Source: Turneriella sp.
GTDB lineage: Bacteria > Spirochaetota > Leptospiria > Turneriellales > Turneriellaceae
Assembly: GCA_019186965.1 (NCBI GenBank)
Contig: JABARV010000003.1
Span: forward strand, 186,001-250,000
Direction: 5' to 3'
Length of the DNA stretch: 64,000 nucleotides
The position numbers were made by a program, and so were the translations under genes. This document shows positions 24,673 to 32,920 of this stretch, piece by piece (positions within the stretch are counted from its first letter, which is position 1; every line of letters begins with the position of its first letter). The notes beneath the pieces were generated by a model. The model saw only the letters and a program-made list of their open reading frames with translations. It was not told the DNA's origin and searched no databases.

Positions 24673-25792
24673 AACCGAGTTAAAAGCTTTAGGTAAAGTC
24701 GAGCTTGCACAAAATGCAGACGAACTCGGCGCAGTATTTCGATTTCGGTACGAAGTTTACACTGAAGAGATGGGGTTTCATTTCCCGTGGTCGGACGATA
24801 CGGCGCGCCGGTTAAAAGATCGTGTCGACGACGAAAGCCTCAACTTTTTTATCCGCAATAGCGATAATGAAATCGTTGGCGTTATACGCCTACACACTTT
24901 CACCGACGAAAATGTTAGCGAAGAGATTTTAGCCAAATACGAGACACACCACTTTACCGAAACGTACAAAGGGTCGGCGCGGATGCTCATTTCGCGCTTT
25001 TTAATCCGCAAGGATTACCGCGCGCGCAGCAAAGCGGCGTGGAAACTCATTCTAGAAGCGTACCGCCAATGCGAACTCAACAACGCCCCCATAGTGTTTA
25101 TCGATTGCTCGCCGCACTTGGTGAAATTTTACGAAGCATTGGGTTTTCGGCGTTACGCGGCGAATTTCACCGACGAGGTGTTGGGGTATAAAATACCGAT
25201 GGTGATTTTACTCAACGACACGCCTTATCTTGAAAAAGTATCATCGCCTCTTTTTGTTTTGGCACGCCACCGCTCGGATACACGCAGCATGGAAGGATGG
25301 TACAATACAAAGTTCCCCAAGTTTGGCAATGCCGTTTTTGTGCAGCAGTTCGACTCTCAAGAGTTGTTAGCGAATATGGTTTCACACGCGGGCACACTCC
25401 CCGAAAATTTCCATAAAATATCGCAGAAGCTCAAATCAAGCTGTCTTATCCATGCCAAAAAAGGCGATACGGTACTCAAACAAGGCGAAATGAGCAACGA
25501 GATGTACTTAGTTTTGAAAGGCACACTCGACGTGTTATTTTCTAACGACGGCCAAACCAAGCAGAGCATTGCTATTTTAGGGCCGGGTGAAGTTTTTGGC
25601 GAATTGGGTTTTTTAATGCGTAGCCCACGGACATCCACCGTGGTGGCGTTAGAAGACGCCGAGCTGCTCATGATTGCCGCCGACAAGGCAGAGCAATTGA
25701 TTGAAATACACCCCAAAGAATCGGCAGTTTTATTTTTAGATTTAATCCGTCTTTTAGCACAACGCTATGTCGAACGGTATAGAACACTATAG
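24665..25792 (+). CDS. N-acyltransferase (FeeM/LuxI-like GNAT fold) fused to a cyclic-nucleotide-binding domain
   Basis: The 375-residue protein has two domains. Residues 1-185 form a GNAT-type acyltransferase with FRFRYEVYTEEMGFHFP, VGVIRLHTF, ARMLISRFLIRKDYRARS and FYEALGFRRY. The R-x-R-Y-x-V-Y-x-E-E-x-G-F stretch resembles N-acyl amino acid synthases (FeeM) and, more distantly, LuxI-type signal synthases. Residues 255-370 form a cyclic-nucleotide-binding domain. Its phosphate-binding cassette FGELGFLMRSPRTSTVVA keeps the key Glu313 and Arg322, so cAMP or cGMP binding is likely. A linker of about 70 residues joins them. In mycobacterial cAMP-gated acetyltransferases the order is reversed. 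The gene overlaps the STAS gene and lies near a cyclase gene. Confidence 0.82.
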   Translation: MSETELKALGKVELAQNADELGAVFRFRYEVYTEEMGFHFPWSDDTARRLKDRVDDESLNFFIRNSDNEIVGVIRLHTFTDENVSEEILAKYETHHFTETYKGSARMLISRFLIRKDYRARSKAAWKLILEAYRQCELNNAPIVFIDCSPHLVKFYEALGFRRYAANFTDEVLGYKIPMVILLNDTPYLEKVSSPLFVLARHRSDTRSMEGWYNTKFPKFGNAVFVQQFDSQELLANMVSHAGTLPENFHKISQKLKSSCLIHAKKGDTVLKQGEMSNEMYLVLKGTLDVLFSNDGQTKQSIAILGPGEVFGELGFLMRSPRTSTVVALEDAELLMIAADKAEQLIEIHPKESAVLFLDLIRLLAQRYVERYRTL

Positions 25793-25800
25793 AGGTAGAT

Positions 25801-26523
25801 ATGAAAAAATGGCAATACATCACGCTTTGTTTTTTTGTGGGTGCGGGACATCTCTTTGCCGAAAGCATCCAGAGCGCAGCCGACGGTAATATGGTGTACG
25901 CGGGTGCGGGCGTCGACGGAGCAGTCGTTGTTGAGGGGGGGTATGTAACGCCCAAATTATTCTCACTCGTACCGCTCGATATTTCATTTGCAATACCCAC
26001 CGGCAAAATTTTCAACACCCCCGGCTCGTACCGTTTGGGATTGCACACCCACTGGACGCACCGCTTTTACAACAACTGGGGTTTTAACTTAACCCCAGGC
26101 ACCCGTATTTACACGTTGCGCACGCCGGCGTGGTCGGGGTTTGCGTGGCATCTTGATTTCCAAGGACAGGTGGGTTACATCGCCGAAAAATGGGCGGCGA
26201 CTTTAGACTTGGGGCTTTCACCCAAGCTCACCACCTACGTGGGGATGAACGACATGGTCACCCAAAATTTTCCTGAAGCGAAGTCGGGCTTTTACGCAAA
26301 AGGTTTTGAGGCGATGCTGCACTACGGCGTTTCGGGGTATTGGCGTTTCACCGACCACTTCGCCGCCGGTTTGCGCCTGTGGCTCACATTGCCCATCGAA
26401 GAGAGCAAGAGCCCTTTGGCGCGTGCCGTCACCGACGGGGTGATTTCGTTTAACGTGACGTATTATTTTGATGCCATTCAAAAAAAATCGGAAGAGGAGA
26501 ATAATAAAGGAGGAGTACAATAA
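25801..26523 (+). CDS. Predicted outer-membrane beta-barrel protein
   Basis: The 240-residue protein has a cleavable signal peptide (CFFVGAGHLFA, cut near residue 20). A series of amphipathic beta strands rich in aromatic and glycine residues follows (YRLGLHTHWTHRF, GFNLTPGTRIYTL, AWHLDFQGQVGYI), as in small outer-membrane barrels. A short polar, acidic tail ends the protein. I recognise no specific family. It has ribosome-binding site AGAGGT, lies 8 bases after the acyltransferase gene and is coupled to the next gene by a TAATG overlap, so it belongs to the same operon. It may pass or receive the product of the enzyme genes; this is inference. Confidence 0.72.
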   Translation: MKKWQYITLCFFVGAGHLFAESIQSAADGNMVYAGAGVDGAVVVEGGYVTPKLFSLVPLDISFAIPTGKIFNTPGSYRLGLHTHWTHRFYNNWGFNLTPGTRIYTLRTPAWSGFAWHLDFQGQVGYIAEKWAATLDLGLSPKLTTYVGMNDMVTQNFPEAKSGFYAKGFEAMLHYGVSGYWRFTDHFAAGLRLWLTLPIEESKSPLARAVTDGVISFNVTYYFDAIQKKSEEENNKGGVQ

Positions 26524-27563
26524 TGGAACGTTTTATTTTACCTAAAAAGTTTGTGCGTCATGCGTTTGCCCCCAAGGCGTTGCCGTTGGTGTTCGCCACA
26601 CTCTTTTTCGCAGCGTGCGGCAACGACCCATCGCAAGACGGCTTTCTGGTACCCAAGACGGTCAAAGACGACGCATCGCTACCAGCGGCAACTATACGCG
26701 GTACGAAATTGCACTTAGTCGTTGAAAGCCAAGGTACTGGTACCGATTACATTGTTTTCCTACATGGTGGCCCTGGGTATGACTACCGCTCGCTTATACC
26801 CTTAAAGGATAAAGTTAAGGCTGACCCGGCAATGAATAATGCCAAAATTGTCATGTACGACCAGCGTGGCGGCGGTCTTTCTGAACGGTTAGACCCGTCG
26901 GATGCTTCGCTTTCGGTGGCAGGCCATGTCGAAGATTTAGAAGCCATCCGTGTAGCATATTTCGGTGCTCCCATGAAAGTCGTCGCTCATTCGTTCGGTG
27001 GCGCGCTACTCCAGGCGTACATCGCCAAATACCCCGCCAACGTCACGCATGCGGTTTTTATTTCGTCGATGCCGCCCAAGAACAACAAAGACGACGACTT
27101 GCTCGAATCGATTTTTAACACCGCTGCGGGTGACTACACGTGGCAGCGCAACCTGTTGGGCGAAAGCCACGCCGAGCTCGATTTCCGTTTCATCAATTTT
27201 CTTTCGGCGCAGCCCTATTACTATTGCAGCGAGAACGATTACAAAAAAGTGCCGTTCTGGCGTTTTGGCTATGTCGCCACCATCAAGACAATGGAAAACG
27301 GTCTTTTAGCAAACCCGGTTGCTGGCCCGTCGGTGACGTACGGCTATGATTTTGTATCGACCAACGCTTCGTACACTGGCAAGTCGGCGTTCATCGTGGG
27401 TGCGTGCGATACCAAGTTGGGTAAGCCGGTGGCCAATGCACTGAGTGCGACACTGGGCGGCACCAAACGTTCTGTTTTAGAAGTTTCAGGTGCGGGGCAC
27501 TTTGTGTTTACCGATAAGTTAGACACGGTGGCGACCGAAGTCATCCAAGGCTTGCAGCCGTAG
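26523..27563 (+). CDS. Lipoprotein alpha/beta hydrolase (peptidase S33, proline-iminopeptidase-like)
   Basis: The 346-residue protein has a lipoprotein signal (ATLFFAAC, Cys32) and an alpha/beta hydrolase fold. It shows the oxyanion motif HGGPG (81-85), DQRGGGLS (113-120), the nucleophile Ser157 in AHSFGG, and probable Asp296 and His326 (GAGHF). S33 enzymes release N-terminal prolines or hydrolyse amides and esters. Export to the envelope is unusual for cytoplasmic proline iminopeptidases, so an amidase or esterase acting on an exported molecule is possible. It is the last gene of the operon; its stop codon lies in a terminator hairpin. Confidence 0.88.
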   Translation: MERFILPKKFVRHAFAPKALPLVFATLFFAACGNDPSQDGFLVPKTVKDDASLPAATIRGTKLHLVVESQGTGTDYIVFLHGGPGYDYRSLIPLKDKVKADPAMNNAKIVMYDQRGGGLSERLDPSDASLSVAGHVEDLEAIRVAYFGAPMKVVAHSFGGALLQAYIAKYPANVTHAVFISSMPPKNNKDDDLLESIFNTAAGDYTWQRNLLGESHAELDFRFINFLSAQPYYYCSENDYKKVPFWRFGYVATIKTMENGLLANPVAGPSVTYGYDFVSTNASYTGKSAFIVGACDTKLGKPVANALSATLGGTKRSVLEVSGAGHFVFTDKLDTVATEVIQGLQP

Positions 27564-27595
27564 CGGTAAGCCTTGCCTTTGATTTTTGTTTTGAA
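27546..27595 (+). terminator. Intrinsic terminator of the signalling operon
   Basis: CAAGGCTT (27546-27553) pairs with AAGCCTTG (27568-27575), with an inner CCG/CGG step around the stop codon, and is followed by the T-rich stretch CCTTTGATTTTTGTTTTG. It ends the run that includes the PP2C, STAS, acyltransferase and hydrolase genes. Confidence 0.6.
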
Positions 27596-27642
27596 CCATA
27601 TTCTTGACGGCGTGAAGTAAGACACCTCTGTGCATAGACGCC

Positions 27643-30636
27643 ATGCTATACACCCAGGCGATAAATTTTTACGGCTTCTCGCCTGTGCTTTTACGGCTTG
27701 CACTCTGCCTTTGCGCTATACTTTTTTTCCCCTTATCGGCTGTCCAAAAGGTTAACTGGGAAGAAATCGAATGGCAGCTTTTAAAAAGCGAACACTTCGA
27801 TATCTACTTTCCCAGGGGGTATAACCACCTCGCCGAAAAAACACGTGGGTATGCGGAGGCGGCAAACATTTATTTGAGCCAAAAACTTGCGCACCGCCTT
27901 TCGATGGTAACTCCCATCTTTATATACCCCTCGCATGGGCATTTCCAATCGACGAACATTATTCCCTTCGCCATCGACGAAGGTACGGGTGGTTTTACCG
28001 AGCGCATCAAAAGGCGCGTTGTCGTCCCCTATTTAGGAAGCCTCGACGAATACCGCCACGTTGTTGTCCACGAACTTGTACACGCTTTCCAATACGACAT
28101 CCTTCTTGCGGGAAGTATCGGCAATTCGTTTTCGCTTATACAAACGGGAGAGCCTCCGCTGTGGTTTATAGAAGGTATGGCGGAGTTCTTTTCTCTCGGC
28201 TGGGATGCAAGTGTCGACATGCAAATGCGCGACGCCGCCCTCACCGACACTTTGCCCACCCTCAAAATGATGACGGAATACCGCGTACCAAACCCGTTTG
28301 TTTTTTACAAGGGAGGCCAGTCGGTGATGCGATACATTGCCGACACATACGGAGAGTATAAGCTTGGGGAAATTTTACGCGACTTGCGCGATTTGCGTGG
28401 TATTGAAGAAGCGATCAAAACAAATTTGGGAATTCCTTTCGAGGAATTCGACCGCGATTGGCGGCGCTTTATTAAGCGGCTTTATTTTCCGCTTGCACAA
28501 AAAAAATACGACAACGAAGACGGCCCCCTCATAACCCGCCACAACGACGATGAGTCGATGATTAACCTGCACGCGGCAATATCTCCCGACGGGACAAAAA
28601 TTGCGTACATTACCGCACGTGGGTTTTATCCCGTACTTCTTTTACGCGACCTCAAAGAGTTTAAAACTGCAAAAGACTACTCTTTGAAAAGGCCAGAAGA
28701 TTTATCGGATTTCGACACGGTACTCCTTACCAGTTCAAACAATCCTACTTTTTTCCAATTACACCTTTTAACAAACCGTTTGTCTTTTACGGCAGATGGA
28801 AAAAAAATATTTTTTTCTGCGCGTAGCCAAGGAAAAGACAGGCTGATTGTTTTCGACATCGAAAAACGCACTATAGTAAAACGTATTGCTCCCGCAGTCG
28901 ACATGGTTATGATGCCGCGCATTTCCTTAGACGGGAAATATGCTGTTTTCGTTGGAGCAACTTTAGGAGTCACCGACGTATACCGCATCCACTTAGAAAC
29001 AGGAAAAACAGATAAAATAACCGACGATAATTTTTCTGAAAAAGACCCCACCCTTTCGGCAGACGCAAAGTATATCGTGTACTCGTCGAACAAAAACAAT
29101 GAAGGTAATTTAGAAAGCGCTACGTACCATCTTTTTGAGAAAAATTTAGAAACCCACGAAACAAGGCAACTAACGCACGAAACGGGTAAACAGACATCTG
29201 CGCAATTTTACGAAAACAAATCAAACGATAAAATTCTTTTTGTCTCGAACCACACAGGAATACAAAACATTTATATCCTCGACAGAAACACATTAGAAAA
29301 GAAAAAACTCACCGACGCCGCCGGAGGAACTCTCGAAGCGCAAGTTGCAAGCGACGCCCTTGCGGGAACTACTACAACGCGCCGCGTTGTCTATACACAA
29401 TTTCGCGAGCAAGGATTCGACATTGCACTACGCGATATCGAAAAAGAAAAAGAGTACTTTTACGAAACAGACTCCGTTGTGCATACGTATAAACCTTTTT
29501 TGCTGCCTGCGTACGATATCCCAAAAAAAACAGCAACGCTTTCGCCTTACACGACGAGAATAAGCCCCGATTTTTTATTTTTTCTTTTGGGGTATGGCGC
29601 ATATAACGGCGGTAGCTATTTTGCGGGTATGGTTGCTGCCACAGGCTCCGACTTAACCGGAAACCATAGCTTTAGCGCAGTTGCCAATTTTTTGACTAAC
29701 GGCCTTGGAATTTTTGAACTCAACTATGCGTACTTAAAAAAGCGCGTCAAAATGAATTGGGGTTTATACCGCACAACTTTCGCAATTTCGCCGGTAAACC
29801 TTATAGACTTGCAATCGTTAAACGGACTTTTTTGGTATCCCAATTACGTAGGGTCTGTCCTAAAATTCGGCGCGTATTTCGGGATGAACTATCCCTTAAC
29901 GCCGTTTGATTCCCTTCTTTTGCGCTTTAATACAGCACGCGTCGAAGAGGCTTTCATTTTCGATCGCTCTGTTCCCGACGCAAGACTACAACCCAACCGC
30001 TTCACAAACCTTTACTCGGTTGAGTACGGTTTTATACACAACAACGTACTTTACTCGATAATTGGTCCTTTAAAAGGTTGGCACTTTGCGTATATAGGCG
30101 AACAGACTTTTAATGTATCGGGGCGCGACTACGTGCTCAACCGCAATACCGTCGAGGCGCGTTACTATTGGAATATTTACGAACGCTATATTTTTGCAAG
30201 CCGTGTGTACGCCGCTACCTCCAATGGTCCCGACGCCCGCTACTTCCCATGGATTATAGGCGGTCCTTTTAATTTACGTTCGTACGAGTTTTGGTCGTTG
30301 CGCGGTGAAAGCGCTTTTTTCTTTAATTTAGAATTCCGTTTTCCCCTACTCGACGCCTTGCTTTTTGGATTTCCTGCACCATGGGTTTTACGCGGATTTT
30401 CAATGGTTATGTTTTTAGACGGTGGTGGAGTATTTGATAATCCCAAGCTTTTTAAAGGATATAATACTGAAACCAATAAACTCCAAGATTTTTTACTTGC
30501 TTACGGCCTTGGCGTAAGGTATATCCTCTTTCCCGGGCTCATGATAAAAATTGACTGGGGTACCCCTTGGAACTTAAAGACTTCAAAACCCATTGGCGAC
30601 TGGCAGGGCGCTTTTTCGATTGGGTATGAATATTAG
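27643..30636 (+). CDS. Surface protein: HExxH metalloprotease, beta-propeller and outer-membrane barrel
   Basis: The 997-residue protein begins with a hydrophobic signal segment (about 14-34). A gluzincin-like peptidase domain follows, with HELVHAF (His143, Glu144, His147) and the third-ligand region FIEGMAEFF (Glu177 or Glu181). A TolB-like beta-propeller then runs from about 300 to 620, with repeats such as ISPDGTKIAYIT, FTADGKKIFFSA, ISLDGKYAVFVG and LSADAKYIVYSS. From about 640 a C-terminal barrel resembles the bacterial surface antigen/BamA type, ending GAFSIGYEY with a terminal aromatic. It is probably an outer-membrane-anchored protease; its target is unknown. It stands alone, after a terminator and before ubiB. 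Confidence 0.82.
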   Translation: MLYTQAINFYGFSPVLLRLALCLCAILFFPLSAVQKVNWEEIEWQLLKSEHFDIYFPRGYNHLAEKTRGYAEAANIYLSQKLAHRLSMVTPIFIYPSHGHFQSTNIIPFAIDEGTGGFTERIKRRVVVPYLGSLDEYRHVVVHELVHAFQYDILLAGSIGNSFSLIQTGEPPLWFIEGMAEFFSLGWDASVDMQMRDAALTDTLPTLKMMTEYRVPNPFVFYKGGQSVMRYIADTYGEYKLGEILRDLRDLRGIEEAIKTNLGIPFEEFDRDWRRFIKRLYFPLAQKKYDNEDGPLITRHNDDESMINLHAAISPDGTKIAYITARGFYPVLLLRDLKEFKTAKDYSLKRPEDLSDFDTVLLTSSNNPTFFQLHLLTNRLSFTADGKKIFFSARSQGKDRLIVFDIEKRTIVKRIAPAVDMVMMPRISLDGKYAVFVGATLGVTDVYRIHLETGKTDKITDDNFSEKDPTLSADAKYIVYSSNKNNEGNLESATYHLFEKNLETHETRQLTHETGKQTSAQFYENKSNDKILFVSNHTGIQNIYILDRNTLEKKKLTDAAGGTLEAQVASDALAGTTTTRRVVYTQFREQGFDIALRDIEKEKEYFYETDSVVHTYKPFLLPAYDIPKKTATLSPYTTRISPDFLFFLLGYGAYNGGSYFAGMVAATGSDLTGNHSFSAVANFLTNGLGIFELNYAYLKKRVKMNWGLYRTTFAISPVNLIDLQSLNGLFWYPNYVGSVLKFGAYFGMNYPLTPFDSLLLRFNTARVEEAFIFDRSVPDARLQPNRFTNLYSVEYGFIHNNVLYSIIGPLKGWHFAYIGEQTFNVSGRDYVLNRNTVEARYYWNIYERYIFASRVYAATSNGPDARYFPWIIGGPFNLRSYEFWSLRGESAFFFNLEFRFPLLDALLFGFPAPWVLRGFSMVMFLDGGGVFDNPKLFKGYNTETNKLQDFLLAYGLGVRYILFPGLMIKIDWGTPWNLKTSKPIGDWQGAFSIGYEY

Positions 30637-30701
30637 ACACATTTTAATTTATAAAACATTTATATCTTGACACGTGAAGCAAATACTTTGTCTCAAACAT
30701 A

Positions 30702-32384
30702 ATGCGCCGCGCCTATTATGAAATCCGCCGAATGCTCGCGGTAAACTCGATTTTCATCGATTTACTCATCGATGTATTTATTAGTTATTTGTACCGCCCA
30801 AGGGGATTGCGCCCACGCTCTTTTGGACGCCGTTTTATCGCGGGAGTCGTACGCCGCCTTTTCCGTAGGCCTAAAAATTACGCACGTTTTCCAGTACAGT
30901 TCCGCCAAACTTTGGAACGCTTGGGACCAACGTATGTTAAGCTTGGCCAAATTTTATCGCTACGCGACGATATGCTTCCCGAACGTATTACGTTTGAACT
31001 ACGCAAACTACAAAGCCAAGTACCACCTATAACTTACGCTGAAGCAAAGGGCGTCATCGAGGCAGAGTTCAACATGCCCATTCGGCATATATTTGCCGAA
31101 TTTACAGAAAAACCCGTCGCTTCGGCTTCTCTTGCTCAAGCGCATATCGCACGTCTTCGCACGGGTGAAAAGGTTGTTGTTAAAGTGCAACGCCCTGGAA
31201 TCATGCGCCTTATTAGCGACGATATTAACGTCATGCGCCGTTTGGCGTTTGTCATGGAGCGCATCCCAAAACTGCGCGACTACCGCCCTGCGCATTTTGT
31301 CGAAGAATTTGCAAAGTATACCATGCGCGAACTAGACTTTGCGCAAGAAGGTAAACACGCAGATATATTCCGTGAAAATTTTAAGGACTGGGACGATATC
31401 CTCTTTCCTAAAATATATTGGGATTATACATCGCGTCGTGTACTTACAATGGAATTTATCGACGGAATAAAACCAGACGATAGAGCCAAAATTAAAAGAT
31501 TCGGAATCAACGGCCCAAAGCTTGCTGCACGTGGAGCCCAGGCTGTTCTTAAAATGCTCTATATCGACGGCTTCTTCCACGGCGATCCGCATCCGGGGAA
31601 TATGTTTATTGTAGACCGTACGAAATTCTGCTTCATCGACTTAGGGATGATAGGCTCGTACACTCCCGAAACGCGGAACAATATGTTTCTCTACTACTAT
31701 TTTACGGTAATCCGCGAGTTTGAACACGCAACAAGCTACCTCGTGAAACTCACTGAACCCGGACGCCGTGCCGATATCCAAGGCTTCCGCGCCGAACTTG
31801 CAGAACAAATTAAAAGGTGGTCGAGTGCAGCGGCGTTTAAAGAGTATTCGTTAGGCCGCCTTATTTTCGATACAATGAATATTGGCGCAAAGCACCGCCT
31901 TTACTTCCACGGCGATTTAGTTCTTTCTTCAAAGTGCATCATCACCATTGAAGCTGTAGGCGCAATTTTAGACCCCAAAATGGATTTGGCGAAAGTTTCA
32001 CGCCCCATGATGGAGAAAATTTTTGCAGAGCAAATGTCGCTCGCACGCTATGGAAAATCCATTTTACGTGCGCTTCCCGACTACCTTGAGTACGCAGAAA
32101 AAATTCCAGAGCAAATTTTAAAAACAATTGGAATGATATCAACCGGCAAGTTCCAAATTGAAGTAACGCGCCCACCCGAAAAAGAAACACGCGAACGCAG
32201 CAACCAGTTTAATACTATGGGGCTAATTTCGCTCTGCTTTGCAGTCCTTTTTCTGGTACGCGAAGATTTATCTCCTAGCCAGTGGACTCTTCCTTTTATC
32301 GGAAGCGTATCTGCGTTGGGAATTGTTGGTGCTTTAAGCGCAGCATTTTTCTTTTTACTTGCACGCCGCGCACAGCCAGAATAA
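30702..32384 (+). CDS. ubiB: UbiB/ABC1/ADCK-family atypical kinase
   Basis: The 560-residue protein has the marks of this family: the KxGQ motif in TYVKLGQ with LRDDMLP, the Ala-rich loop ASASLAQAHIA, the VAIK-type lysine in VVVKVQRPG, HGDPHPGNMFI and FIDLGMIG. Two membrane helices end the protein (about 508-555). Members support ubiquinone or other prenyl-quinone synthesis as ATPases or kinases. No ubi or men gene is adjacent, so the substrate pathway is not shown here. The annotation as UbiB rests on domain layout and the C-terminal helices. Confidence 0.9.
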   Translation: MRRAYYEIRRMLAVNSIFIDLLIDVFISYLYRPRGLRPRSFGRRFIAGVVRRLFRRPKNYARFPVQFRQTLERLGPTYVKLGQILSLRDDMLPERITFELRKLQSQVPPITYAEAKGVIEAEFNMPIRHIFAEFTEKPVASASLAQAHIARLRTGEKVVVKVQRPGIMRLISDDINVMRRLAFVMERIPKLRDYRPAHFVEEFAKYTMRELDFAQEGKHADIFRENFKDWDDILFPKIYWDYTSRRVLTMEFIDGIKPDDRAKIKRFGINGPKLAARGAQAVLKMLYIDGFFHGDPHPGNMFIVDRTKFCFIDLGMIGSYTPETRNNMFLYYYFTVIREFEHATSYLVKLTEPGRRADIQGFRAELAEQIKRWSSAAAFKEYSLGRLIFDTMNIGAKHRLYFHGDLVLSSKCIITIEAVGAILDPKMDLAKVSRPMMEKIFAEQMSLARYGKSILRALPDYLEYAEKIPEQILKTIGMISTGKFQIEVTRPPEKETRERSNQFNTMGLISLCFAVLFLVREDLSPSQWTLPFIGSVSALGIVGALSAAFFFLLARRAQPE

Positions 32385-32400
32385 AAACTTAGGGCGTATC

Positions 32401-32919
32401 TTAGTAAATTCTACGCGACCAAGAAAGATAACTTGTCTCGTCTTTACTTTGTGCGTTGATTGCGTCGTAGTCGTTTAACGCAACTCCAACGCTTAAAAAA
32501 GCTGCCGTAATCGCGGATAATGCGTAGAATGTGCCGTCGGGAGCAAATTTCGTATGCCCTTCTAAAGTAGTGAGGGTATAGCTAAAAAGCGAGTATGTAG
32601 CAAGACTTGCCAAAAAAGTAAACGGGTACGAAATAAAAAAAATAATCTCGCCGCGGCGCAACTTCGATTCTTCGCTTTTAGTAGCGTCGACACCATATTG
32701 AAAAAACGGCCGCTCTGCGGGAAAATTAGATTTTGAAAAATTTAAATTTGTAAAAAAACTACTGTGAATGCTAACTGGAACAATTTCACCTAACACAGGT
32801 TTATAGCGCTGGAGAGAGAAATAATTTTTCTCTAACGAAAAAACTACGCGTGGAGACACTGCCCAGAAAACAACTACGAAAAAAGAATATTTAAGTGGAA
32901 ACATCAGATTTTTTTTCAT
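32401..32919 (-). CDS. Small exported or membrane protein of unknown function
   Basis: The 172-residue protein has an N-terminal hydrophobic segment (about 8-27) that could be a signal peptide or anchor. A polar middle follows, and two further hydrophobic stretches (about 92-115 and 131-149). I recognise no family. The ATG overlaps the region just after the ruvB stop (TAATATGA), so it is the last gene of the alaS-acpS-ruvB run. An in-frame start at 32937 inside ruvB is less likely. It converges with ubiB, 16 bases apart. Confidence 0.65.
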   Translation of the reverse strand: MKKNLMFPLKYSFFVVVFWAVSPRVVFSLEKNYFSLQRYKPVLGEIVPVSIHSSFFTNLNFSKSNFPAERPFFQYGVDATKSEESKLRRGEIIFFISYPFTFLASLATYSLFSYTLTTLEGHTKFAPDGTFYALSAITAAFLSVGVALNDYDAINAQSKDETSYLSWSRRIY

Positions 32920-32920
32920 A

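Noticed and set aside
30668-30673. TTGACA upstream of ubiB as a -35 box
   Set aside because: No -10-like hexamer lies 16-18 bases downstream; the nearest AT-rich hexamer is 25 bases away.
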